DNA from: Palleronia pelagia
Lineage (GTDB): Bacteria; Pseudomonadota; Alphaproteobacteria; Rhodobacterales; Rhodobacteraceae
Direction of reading: 5' to 3'
NCBI RefSeq assembly: GCF_900110115.1
Contig: NZ_FOCM01000001.1
Location: forward strand, 310,001-374,000
DNA length: 64,000 nt
In this document: positions 53,834 through 61,628 of the stretch, piece by piece
How positions within the stretch are numbered: the first letter of the stretch is position 1
Layout: every line of letters starts with the position of its first letter
Notes under the pieces: generated by a model
What the model saw: only the letters and a program-made list of their open reading frames with translations
What the model was told of the DNA's origin: nothing
Databases searched by the model: none
Program-made: the position numbers and the translations under genes

Positions 53834-55021
53834 ATGCCCGTCCTGAACCGGATCGCCGCCTTTGCCGATGACATGGCCAAGTGGCGCCAGCACCTCCACC
53901 GCAACCCCGAGCTGGGGTTCGAGTGCCACCGCACTGGCCATTTCGTGGCCGAGCGGCTGCGAGAGATCGGGGTGGACGAGCTGCACGAAGGCATCGCCCA
54001 GACCGGGGTGGTCGCGATCATCAACGGCCGCGCGCCGGGCCCGACCATCGGCCTGCGGGCGGATATGGACGCGTTGCCCATGCCCGAGGAGTCGGGCGCC
54101 GACTATGCCTCGGTCATCCCGGGCCGCGCCCATGCCTGCGGCCATGACGGCCACACCACCATGCTTCTGGGCGCCGCGCGCTACCTGGCCGAGACGCGCA
54201 ATTTCGCGGGCCGGGTCGCGCTGCTGTTCCAACCCGCAGAAGAGGGCGGCGGCGGCGGCCGGGTCATGGTCGAGGAAGGCGTGATGGAGCGGTTCGAGAT
54301 CGCCGAGGTCTATGCCCTGCACAACGCACCGCAGCACGAATTCGGCCATTTCCACACCTCGCCCGGTCCGATCATGGCCGCGGTGGACGAATTCGCCATC
54401 ACGGTGCGCGGCAACGGCGGTCACGCCGCCTGGCCGCAGACCTGCATCGACCCGATCCCGGCGGCGGTGGCGCTGGCCCAGGGGTTCGACACGATCGTGT
54501 CGCGCAACGCCGACCCGCTGGACCGGCTGGTGGTGTCGGTCACCCAGATCCATGCGGGCACCGCGTTCAACGTCATCCCCGGCACCGCCACCGTCGGCGG
54601 CACCGTGCGCACCTTCACCGACGCCATGCGCGAGCTGGCCGAGCGGCGCATCCGCGAGATCGGCAAGGGGATCGAGGCGATGTTCGGTGTCGGGGTCGAG
54701 GTCGAGTATATCCGCGACTATCCCGCCACGGTGAACCACGCCGACCAGGCGATGCTGGCCGCGGACGTGGCCGCCGACGTGGTGGGCGCCGCGCGGGTCG
54801 AGCGGGACACGCGCCCCTCCATGGGCGCCGAGGACTTCGCCTACATGCTCGAAGCGCGGCCGGGCGCCTACCTGAACCTCGGGATGGGCGGCGGGCCGCT
54901 CTGTCACAACCCCGCCTTCGATTTCAAGGACGAGCTGTCGCCCATCGGCGCCAGTTTCTTCGCCCGGCTGGTCGAGATGCGCCAGCCGCTGGCCGGGACA
55001 GCGAAAGGAGAAGCCGCATGA
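53834..55021 (+). CDS. M20-family amidohydrolase (hippurate hydrolase/HipO-like)
   Basis: 395 residues. Motifs: WRQHLHRNPELGFEC, IGLRADMDALPM, GRAHACGHDGHTTMLLGAA (metal site Cys/His), LFQPAEEGGGGGRVM with the catalytic glutamates, and HNAPQ; the dimerisation domain has GNGGHAAWPQTCIDP. M20D enzymes remove acyl groups from amino acids or aromatic amino acid conjugates; the substrate cannot be told. The start at 53834 begins the family N-terminus although the frame is open far upstream. Overlaps the DUF1499 gene by four bases. Confidence 0.92.
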   Translation: MPVLNRIAAFADDMAKWRQHLHRNPELGFECHRTGHFVAERLREIGVDELHEGIAQTGVVAIINGRAPGPTIGLRADMDALPMPEESGADYASVIPGRAHACGHDGHTTMLLGAARYLAETRNFAGRVALLFQPAEEGGGGGRVMVEEGVMERFEIAEVYALHNAPQHEFGHFHTSPGPIMAAVDEFAITVRGNGGHAAWPQTCIDPIPAAVALAQGFDTIVSRNADPLDRLVVSVTQIHAGTAFNVIPGTATVGGTVRTFTDAMRELAERRIREIGKGIEAMFGVGVEVEYIRDYPATVNHADQAMLAADVAADVVGAARVERDTRPSMGAEDFAYMLEARPGAYLNLGMGGGPLCHNPAFDFKDELSPIGASFFARLVEMRQPLAGTAKGEAA

Positions 55022-55437
55022 AATGGGTATTGATCGTCCTTGTCCTGATCGTGCTCGCGGTGCTGACCGCCGCGATCTTCATCCGGTCGCGCCCGGTGCC
55101 GCAATCCGCGCTGGACTTTCCGCAGGTCACGCAAGGGGCGGGTGACGACACCCGGCAATCGGGCTTCACCGCCGTGCGCACGCCCGATGATCCGGAGGCC
55201 GCCGTGCTGCGCCTGCTGGACGCCGCCCGCGACACCCCGCGCACCGATATCGTGCTGAACGAGCCCTACCGGTTCGTCGCCGTCACCCGGTCGCTGGTCA
55301 TGGGATTTCCCGACGTGGCCCATGTCTGGGCCGATGGTGACCGCGTCATCGCCACGTCGTCGCTGGTCATGGGGAAGTACGATTTCGGCAAGAACCAGGA
55401 GCGTATGCGCGGCTGGCTGGAGGCGGCGCAGCTCTAG
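55018..55437 (+). CDS. DUF1499 family membrane-anchored protein
   Basis: 139 residues: one N-terminal hydrophobic helix (VLIVLVLIVLAVLTAAIFI, about 4-22) and a periplasmic DUF1499-like domain (TDIVLNEPYRFVAVTRSLVMGFPDVAHVWADGDRVIATSSLVMGKYDFGKN). Function unknown. The ATG overlaps the amidohydrolase stop (ATGA). Its TAG stop shares the palindrome CTAG with the stop of the convergent small-protein gene. Confidence 0.82.
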   Translation: MKWVLIVLVLIVLAVLTAAIFIRSRPVPQSALDFPQVTQGAGDDTRQSGFTAVRTPDDPEAAVLRLLDAARDTPRTDIVLNEPYRFVAVTRSLVMGFPDVAHVWADGDRVIATSSLVMGKYDFGKNQERMRGWLEAAQL

Positions 55438-55652
55438 CTGCTGAGGCAGCCGGCGGAAACCTCGCGCCACATGGGCACGTTCAGCGACATCTCGCAGCGG
55501 GCCATGAACTCGCGCCCGCCCACGCTGAGGCAGACGGACTGGCCCATTTCCACCCGCGCGCCGTCCGCATCCGTGCAGTAACAGTCGACGCCTTTCGCGT
55601 CCTGCGCCACGGCCGCCGTCGTCATCGCAAGGGTGAGCCAGATCCATCGCAT
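55434..55652 (-). CDS. Small exported Cys-rich protein, 72 residues
   Basis: 72 residues with a short signal peptide (MRWIWLTLAMTTAAVAQ, about 1-17) and five cysteines in the mature part (DCYC, VCL, RCE and GCL), enough for two disulfides. Family unknown. Its stop codon overlaps the stop of the convergent DUF1499 gene (CTAG at 55434-55437). It lies head-to-head with prfA with 66 bases between. Preserved signal peptide and cysteine pattern argue for a real gene. Confidence 0.68.
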   Translation of the reverse strand: MRWIWLTLAMTTAAVAQDAKGVDCYCTDADGARVEMGQSVCLSVGGREFMARCEMSLNVPMWREVSAGCLSS

Positions 55653-55718
55653 GGGCGGCAGGATACCACGCGTGGGTGGCCTTGACCAAGCGCGGGCTTT
55701 GCGGGATTGATCGCCGCC

Positions 55719-56768
55719 ATGGTGCCCCTCGACCGCCTTGCCCAGATCACCGACAGGTTCGAATATCTCGAAGCCGCCATGTCCGATGGCAGCGGCGATA
55801 TCGCCGCCCTGGGCCGGGAATACGCCGAGCTGCGTCCCGTGGTGTCCGAGATCCGCGAGTATCGCGCAACGCTCGACGCCATCGCCGAGGCCGAGGCGAT
55901 GCTGGACGACCCCGAAATGCGCGAACTGGCCGAGGACGAGCTCCCGCTGCTGCGCGAACGGTTGCCGGAGCTCGAGGAGAACCTGCGCATCGCGCTGTTG
56001 CCGAAGGACGCCGCCGATGCGCGCCCGGCGATCCTGGAAATCCGGCCCGGCACCGGCGGGGAGGAGGCGGCCCTGTTCGCCGCCGATCTCATGCGGATGT
56101 ACCAGCGTTTCGCCGAGGCACAGGGCTGGCGGTTCGAGATCGCCGAGATGGCCGAGACCGAGCTGGGCGGACTGAAGGAACTGGTCGCCAACGTGCAGGG
56201 CGACGGCGTCTTCGCGCGGCTGAAGTTCGAATCGGGCGTGCACCGGGTGCAGCGCGTTCCCGCGACCGAGTCGGGCGGGCGCATCCACACCTCGGCCGCG
56301 ACGGTCGCCGTCCTGCCCGAAGCGCAGGAGGTCGACATCCAGATCGACCCGGCCGACCTGCGCATCGACACCATGCGCGCCTCGGGTGCGGGCGGGCAGC
56401 ACGTCAACACCACCGACAGCGCGGTCCGCATCACCCACCTTCCCACGGGAACCGTGGTGACCAGCAGCGAGAAATCCCAGCACCGCAACCGCGAGATCGC
56501 CCTGCAGGTGCTGCGCGCGCGGCTTTACGATGCCGAACGCCAGCGCGCGGATTCGGAACGGGCGGGCGCGCGCAAGGCGCAGGTGGGCAGCGGCGACCGG
56601 TCCGAGCGGATCCGCACCTACAACTTCCCGCAGGGCAGGCTGACGGATCACCGGATCAACCTGACGCTCTACAAGCTCGACCAGGTGATGCAGGGCGACC
56701 TGGGCGAGGTCGTCGACGCGCTGGTGGCCGAGGATCAGGCCGCGCGGCTGGCCGAACTGGACGCATGA
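55719..56768 (+). CDS. prfA: Peptide chain release factor 1
   Basis: 349 residues. The codon-recognition region around residue 180 and the catalytic GAGGQHVN (Gly225-Gly226-Gln227) identify RF1, which terminates at UAA and [20 protein letters not shown] and [24 protein letters not shown] are further family signatures. I prefer the ATG at 55719 ([10 protein letters not shown]); a TTG four codons upstream is possible. Its stop overlaps the start of prmC by four bases. Confidence 0.95.
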   Translation: MVPLDRLAQITDRFEYLEAAMSDGSGDIAALGREYAELRPVVSEIREYRATLDAIAEAEAMLDDPEMRELAEDELPLLRERLPELEENLRIALLPKDAADARPAILEIRPGTGGEEAALFAADLMRMYQRFAEAQGWRFEIAEMAETELGGLKELVANVQGDGVFARLKFESGVHRVQRVPATESGGRIHTSAATVAVLPEAQEVDIQIDPADLRIDTMRASGAGGQHVNTTDSAVRITHLPTGTVVTSSEKSQHRNREIALQVLRARLYDAERQRADSERAGARKAQVGSGDRSERIRTYNFPQGRLTDHRINLTLYKLDQVMQGDLGEVVDALVAEDQAARLAELDA

Positions 56769-57559
56769 GCCGCCACGAGGCGTTCCTGGACAGGCTGCGC
56801 GCTGCCGGCGTTCCGGACCCGGCGGGCGATCTGCGGCGGCTGACCGCCTGGGCTTTCGCGGGCCTCGACGACACCGCGCCTGAGGGGCTGGCGCGGCTGG
56901 AAGAGGCCGTGACCCGCCGCGCCGCGCGTGAACCCGTGTCGAAGATCAAGGGCCTGCGCGCCTTCTGGAAGCACGAGTTCGAGGTGACGCGCGACACGCT
57001 GGACCCGCGCCCGGATACAGAATCGCTGGTGGAACAGGCGCTTGCAGCGCCGTTCTCGCGGGTGCTGGACCTGGGCACCGGGACGGGCTGCATCGCGATT
57101 TCGCTTCTGTCCGAGCGGCCGGACGCTGTCGGCGTTGCTACGGATACCAGCGACGCGGCATTGGCTGTGGCCGCCCGCAACGCGGCGCGCATCGGCGTGG
57201 GCGATCGGCTGAAGCTGGTCCGGGCCGACTGGTTCGAGGGCGTGGACGACCGCTTCGACCTCGTCGTGTCGAATCCGCCCTATATCACGCAGGCCGAGAT
57301 GGCGGAGCTGGACCCCGAGGTGGCGCAGTTCGACCCGGCCGAGGCCCTGACCCCGGGCGGCGACGGCCTGCACGCCTACCGCGCCATCGCGGCGGGCGCG
57401 CCCGGACATCTGGCTGCCGGCGGGCGGCTGTTGTTGGAGATCGGGTGGAAACAATCCGACGCGGTGCGCGAGATCGTTGCCGGCGCGGGGTTCTTGGATA
57501 TCGTCTGTCACCGGGATCTCGGCGGGCGTGACCGTGTCATATCGGCCGTTAGACGCTGA
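56765..57559 (+). CDS. prmC: Release factor glutamine N5-methyltransferase
   Basis: 264 residues. SAM-binding [16 protein letters not shown] (about 100) and catalytic NPPY (170-173) in [14 protein letters not shown], the Gln-methyltransferase motif. [20 protein letters not shown] before the fold is characteristic of PrmC. It methylates the glutamine of the GGQ motif in release factors, and it is translationally coupled to prfA, its substrate. Confidence 0.95.
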   Translation: MSRHEAFLDRLRAAGVPDPAGDLRRLTAWAFAGLDDTAPEGLARLEEAVTRRAAREPVSKIKGLRAFWKHEFEVTRDTLDPRPDTESLVEQALAAPFSRVLDLGTGTGCIAISLLSERPDAVGVATDTSDAALAVAARNAARIGVGDRLKLVRADWFEGVDDRFDLVVSNPPYITQAEMAELDPEVAQFDPAEALTPGGDGLHAYRAIAAGAPGHLAAGGRLLLEIGWKQSDAVREIVAGAGFLDIVCHRDLGGRDRVISAVRR

Positions 57560-57771
57560 AATCCTGTCGATTTCGACCCAAATCCCGACTTTCGGCTTGT
57601 CAACGCGGACGTGGCATGGTCTGTCCAAGGTAACAGGCAAGGGATCGGTCGATCGATCCCGCCTGACATTGCCAATACATGAGACGCCCCCCTGCGTTCG
57701 CATCATCCAAGCGAGCGGATCAGCTTGAAGCCGGGGCCGGGCGCGTCACACAAGGCCGGATACATCACTTT

Positions 57772-58449
57772 ATGCGCTCTTCGAACAAACGCTCGCGGTC
57801 CAAGAACAACCGCAACCGTCAGCCCTCGGGCGGCAATATCGTCAACCGGGTCTTCGACAGCTCGGGCCCCGAGGGCAAGGTGCGCGGCACGCCGCAGCAG
57901 ATCATCGACAAGTACAACCAGCTGACCCGCGACGCGCAGCTGTCGGGTGACCGCGTGGCGGCCGAGAACTTCGCCCAGCACGCCGAGCACTATACCCGGA
58001 TGCTGGCCGAGGCGCAGCGCGAGATCGAGGCCAAGCGCGAGCAGCACGAGCAGCGTCAGCAGAACAACAACAACCAGAACAACAACCAGAATCAGTCGTC
58101 GAACAACCAGAACCAGCAGGGCGGTCAGCCCCAGCAGGGCGGCCAGGACGACGGCGGCAAGGGCGACCAGTCCGGCCAGGACAACGGCCAGCAAGCCGAC
58201 CAGTCGGGCGGTCAGCAGGCAGGTGACGGCCAGGACGATGGCCAGCAGCGCAAGCCGCGCAACCGCCGCAAGCCGGTGCAGCGCGACACGGACGTGATCG
58301 ATACCAAGGACGGCGACGACGAGGATAACCTGGTCGAAACCCCCGAGAACGCCCCCAAGCCCAAGCGGACCCGCAAGCCGCGCCAGAAAGCGGCGGACAC
58401 CGCCGCCGAGGGTGGCCAGGGCGACGGCGCCGACACGGCCGCCGAATAG
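57772..58449 (+). CDS. DUF4167 protein with Q/N-rich disordered region
   Basis: 225 residues. Conserved N-terminal basic region and helix (SSNKRSRSKNNRNRQPSGGNIVNRVFDSSGPEGKVRGTPQQIIDKYNQ, within about 2-50, then helices to 95) define DUF4167, an alphaproteobacterial family of unknown role. Residues about 96-165 are almost entirely Q, N, G, D and S (runs such as QQNNNNQNNNQNQ), and the tail is lysine/arginine then acidic. It looks intrinsically disordered, perhaps nucleic-acid or ribosome associated. It converges on rsmA with a three-base gap. Confidence 0.85.
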   Translation: MRSSNKRSRSKNNRNRQPSGGNIVNRVFDSSGPEGKVRGTPQQIIDKYNQLTRDAQLSGDRVAAENFAQHAEHYTRMLAEAQREIEAKREQHEQRQQNNNNQNNNQNQSSNNQNQQGGQPQQGGQDDGGKGDQSGQDNGQQADQSGGQQAGDGQDDGQQRKPRNRRKPVQRDTDVIDTKDGDDEDNLVETPENAPKPKRTRKPRQKAADTAAEGGQGDGADTAAE

Positions 58450-58452
58450 ACC

Positions 58453-59304
58453 TCAGCCGTCGCGCGCCGTGTCGAGCGCGCGGGCCAGGGCGCAGAATTC
58501 TTCCAGCGAAAGCTCCTCGGCCCGGCGGGTCGGGGCGATGCCCACGCCGGTCAGCACGTCCTCGATCGCCGGGTGCATCGGCTTCAGCGACGCGCGCAGC
58601 ATCTTGCGCCGTTGCCCGAACGCGCGGGCCGTCAGGGCAAACAGCGTTGCCGCCCGCGCCGGGCAGCGGGGCGTCTCGCGCGCCGTCAGGTGCACCACGG
58701 CGGACCGGATCTTGGGCGGGGGCGTGAAGGCCTCTGGCGGAAGCTCCATCACGATCCGCGCGTCGCTGCGCCACTGGGCCAGCACCGCGAGACGGCCATA
58801 GGCCTTGCTACCAGGCTGGGCGACGATGCGCTGCGCGACCTCTTTCTGGAACATGAGCGTGAGCGACGTCCAGAAGGGCGGCCAGTCCGGCGGGTCGAGC
58901 CAGCGGGTCAGAAGCTCGGTTCCGACGTTGTAGGGCAGGTTCGCCACGATCCGCACCGGCGGCGCCAGGTGCGTGAGCGGATCGATCTCGAGTGCGTCGG
59001 CATTCAGCACCTCGAGCCGCCCGGGATAGGCCGTGGCGATCTCGGCCAGCGCGGGCAGGCAGCGCGCGTCCTTTTCCACCGCCAGGACCCGGCGCGCGCC
59101 CTCGGCTAGCAGGCCCCGGGTCAGCCCGCCGGGGCCGGGACCGATCTCCAGGACGTCCGATTGGCGCAGGTCGCCCGCCTGCCGCGCGATCTTGGCGGTC
59201 AGGTTCAGGTCCAGCAGGAAGTTCTGGCCAAGCGCCTTCCGGGCCGACAGGCCGTGCGTGGCGATCACCTGCCGCAGTGGGGGAAGGTCGTCGATGCCGC
59301 TCAT
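58453..59304 (-). CDS. rsmA: 16S rRNA dimethyladenosine transferase RsmA (KsgA)
   Basis: 283 residues. [20 protein letters not shown] near the start, [16 protein letters not shown] (SAM site) and [13 protein letters not shown] (catalytic NLPY) identify KsgA, which dimethylates A1518 and A1519 of 16S rRNA. C-terminal helices with [12 protein letters not shown] follow. Last gene of the lptG-lptD-surA-pdxA-rsmA set common in alphaproteobacteria, 76 bases beyond pdxA. Confidence 0.95.
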   Translation of the reverse strand: MSGIDDLPPLRQVIATHGLSARKALGQNFLLDLNLTAKIARQAGDLRQSDVLEIGPGPGGLTRGLLAEGARRVLAVEKDARCLPALAEIATAYPGRLEVLNADALEIDPLTHLAPPVRIVANLPYNVGTELLTRWLDPPDWPPFWTSLTLMFQKEVAQRIVAQPGSKAYGRLAVLAQWRSDARIVMELPPEAFTPPPKIRSAVVHLTARETPRCPARAATLFALTARAFGQRRKMLRASLKPMHPAIEDVLTGVGIAPTRRAEELSLEEFCALARALDTARDG

Positions 59305-59346
59305 GCCGTCACCCGTCGAGGGGCGCTGCCCCGCGCGGGCAAGCCG

Positions 59347-59376
59347 CGCCCCCGAGGTATTTTAAGAAAGATGAAG
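59347..59376. repeat. Roseobacter-type dispersed intergenic element
   Basis: The gap between pdxA and rsmA contains CCCCCGAGGTATTTT followed by AAGAAAGATGAAG. From memory this resembles a short sequence found again and again between genes of Rhodobacterales. Only one copy is in the window, so its repeat nature cannot be shown here. Confidence 0.4.
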
Positions 59377-59380
59377 CTCA

Positions 59381-60370
59381 TCATGTGGCTGACGCGCGGC
59401 GGGCGGCCATCTGGCCGGCCATGCGCAGCGCCGCGATCAGCGACGTTGGATCGGCGCGTCCCGTTCCGGCGATGTCGAAGGCCGTGCCGTGATCGGGCGA
59501 GGTCCGGATGAAGGGCAGGCCCAGTGTCACGTTCACGCCGCCCGAGAAATCGATGGTCTTGATCGGGATCAGCGCCTGGTCGTGATACATGGCGATGGCT
59601 GCGTCGTAGGTGGCCCGCGCCGCGGCATGGAACATGGTGTCGGCCGAGGCGGGGCCGCGCACGCGCAGACCCTCGCCCGCAAGCTTTTCGATCACCGGGG
59701 CGATCAGCGCCGCATCCTCGTGCCCCATGGCGCCGCCTTCGCCGGCATGGGGGTTCAGCCCGGTGACGGCAATGCGGGGATCTTCGAAGCCGAAATCCCG
59801 CATCAGTGCGGCATGGGTGATGCGGATCGTCGCCTCCAGCCCCTCGGCCGTCAGCGCGCGTGGCACCTGCGACAGCGGGATATGGATGGTCGCGGGCACC
59901 ACGCGCAGCGCGTCGCAGGCCAGCATCATCACCACCCGGTCCACGCCTGCCAGCGCCGCCAGGTACTCCGTGTGGCCGGGATAGGCGAAATTCGCCCCGT
60001 CGATCAGGGCCTTCTTGTGGATGGGGGCAGTGCAGAGCGCGCCGGCCGCGCCCGATTGCACCAGGTCCACACCCCGGGCGATGGCGGCGATGACGCCGGC
60101 GGCGTTGGCGGGATCCGGCGCCCCCGGCGTCGCCCGGCCCGCGAAGGGGTGGGCCAGCACCGGCAGGCCCGTCGCGGCGGCGGCGGCGGCCTGGTCCGGC
60201 GTGTCGATCAGCGAGACGGGCGTGTCCCGGGGCAGGTGCGCAAGATCGCCGATCCAGAAGAAGGGCAGGGCGGTCCCCAGCGCGCGCCACGCGGCCACCG
60301 CGATCTCGGGGCCGACGCCGGCGGGTTCGCCGCAGCTGAGCGCGATGGGCGCCGGGGCGGCCGGGATCAT
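59381..60370 (-). CDS. pdxA: 4-hydroxythreonine-4-phosphate dehydrogenase
   Basis: 329 residues. LSCGEPAGVGPEIAV at the start, FAYPGHTEYLA, VTGLNPHAGEGGAMGHED and MYHDQALIPIKTIDFSGGVN, GLPFIRTSPDHGTAFDIAG cover the metal and substrate sites. It oxidises 4-phosphohydroxy-L-threonine in pyridoxal phosphate synthesis. The start overlaps the end of the surA gene by four bases. The neighbouring rsmA-pdxA-surA order is ancient and conserved. Confidence 0.95.
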   Translation of the reverse strand: MIPAAPAPIALSCGEPAGVGPEIAVAAWRALGTALPFFWIGDLAHLPRDTPVSLIDTPDQAAAAAATGLPVLAHPFAGRATPGAPDPANAAGVIAAIARGVDLVQSGAAGALCTAPIHKKALIDGANFAYPGHTEYLAALAGVDRVVMMLACDALRVVPATIHIPLSQVPRALTAEGLEATIRITHAALMRDFGFEDPRIAVTGLNPHAGEGGAMGHEDAALIAPVIEKLAGEGLRVRGPASADTMFHAAARATYDAAIAMYHDQALIPIKTIDFSGGVNVTLGLPFIRTSPDHGTAFDIAGTGRADPTSLIAALRMAGQMAARRASAT

Positions 60371-61584
60371 GGATAGGTGATGGTGGCGTTGGCGCGCAGC
60401 TCGGCCAGGTAGGCATCGGCCTGCCGGCCCACGCGGCGGTTGACCAGCGCGTCACGCAGGGCGTTCCGGTCGATCTCGGCCAGCTCTTCCTCGGTCTTGT
60501 AAAGCCGTTCGCACAGCATGAGGTAGACGCGCGTCTGCCCGCCCGCACGGCTCAGCGCCACCGACCGTTCCCCAGGGTCAAGCTGCGCGAGCTCGACCGC
60601 CACGTCGCCGGGGATCTGCGCGGGGGGCAGCGTGTCGCGCTGCAGCCGCTCGGCCGGCAGGCCCTGCGCCACGCTGTAGAGATCGTCGCAGGTCTGCACC
60701 TCGGCATCCAGCCGCGCGATGGTCTGGGCCGCCGCGCCGGAGCCGCCGCCGGGGATGTAGAAGGCGGCGTAATCGATGCCGATCACCGGCTGCGCGGGGT
60801 CGGTTTCCTCGATTGCGCGGAGCTGGAACAGCGCGATGGCGTTCGGCACCTCGATCGGCGGGGTGACCTCGCCGGGTTGCAGGCCCTGCACTACGTTGCG
60901 GATCTGCGGCGGCAGTTCGTCCAGGGCCAGCCAGTCAAGCCGCCCGCCCCGGTCGCGCGAGGGCGAGGCCGAGTATTCACGCGCGGCCGAGGCGAAGGCC
61001 GGCAGGGTCGAGATCGACCGCAGCCGGGGCAGCAGCGCCTGCGACCGCTGGGCGTTCTGGGGGGTATTGGCGGGCAGGATGATCTCGCTGAGCAGGACGC
61101 GCAGGCCGGGCTGAGGGGGCGCCTTCGCGGCCTCCTCGACATCCTCGGGCGTAACCGGCTGCGCGGCCTGCGAGCCGAATTGCTGGCGGACGATCGTGCG
61201 CCACGCCTGGCCCGCGCGCACGAAGTCGTCGAAGGTCGTTTCGTCGATCCCCTCGGCCGCGAGCACCTGGATGAACTCCGCGGTTTCGAGCCCGGCGCGG
61301 CCCGCGAACTCGGCCTTGCCCTCGGCAAGCTGCTCGTCGGTGACCGTCACGCCCTGGCGCCGCGCTTCGGCCAGTTGCAGCCGTTCGTCGATCAGCGCGT
61401 CGAGCGCCGCCTCGCGCGGATCACCCGGCGCCTGGAACAGGCGCATCATGCGCGCGCGCTGATCCAGTTCGAAGGCGGTGACAACGCCGCCGTCCACGTC
61501 GACCACCGGGGCGAACATGTTCTGCGCGTGGGCCAGCGGCGCGGCGAGAAGGGCAAGGCAGATGGCGAGGGAACGAAGGATCAT
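60367..61584 (-). CDS. surA: Periplasmic peptidyl-prolyl isomerase, SurA-like
   Basis: 405 residues with a signal peptide (AHA-QN near residue 22). An N-terminal SurA helical domain (ALDALIDERLQLAEARRQGVTVTD, then LAAEGIDETTFDDFVRAG), followed by a parvulin-like region (about 190-290, LSEIILPANTP ... GRLDWLALDELPPQI ... LQPGEVTPPIEVPNAIALFQL) and a C-terminal helix. It chaperones outer-membrane barrels such as LptD, encoded just upstream. ATG at 61584. Only one parvulin module is evident, fewer than in E. coli SurA. Confidence 0.9.
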   Translation of the reverse strand: MILRSLAICLALLAAPLAHAQNMFAPVVDVDGGVVTAFELDQRARMMRLFQAPGDPREAALDALIDERLQLAEARRQGVTVTDEQLAEGKAEFAGRAGLETAEFIQVLAAEGIDETTFDDFVRAGQAWRTIVRQQFGSQAAQPVTPEDVEEAAKAPPQPGLRVLLSEIILPANTPQNAQRSQALLPRLRSISTLPAFASAAREYSASPSRDRGGRLDWLALDELPPQIRNVVQGLQPGEVTPPIEVPNAIALFQLRAIEETDPAQPVIGIDYAAFYIPGGGSGAAAQTIARLDAEVQTCDDLYSVAQGLPAERLQRDTLPPAQIPGDVAVELAQLDPGERSVALSRAGGQTRVYLMLCERLYKTEEELAEIDRNALRDALVNRRVGRQADAYLAELRANATITYP

Positions 61585-61628
61585 CGTGTCACGGGCTTTC
61601 CGGGCTGGTCGTGGTCGCGCAAGCCTTA

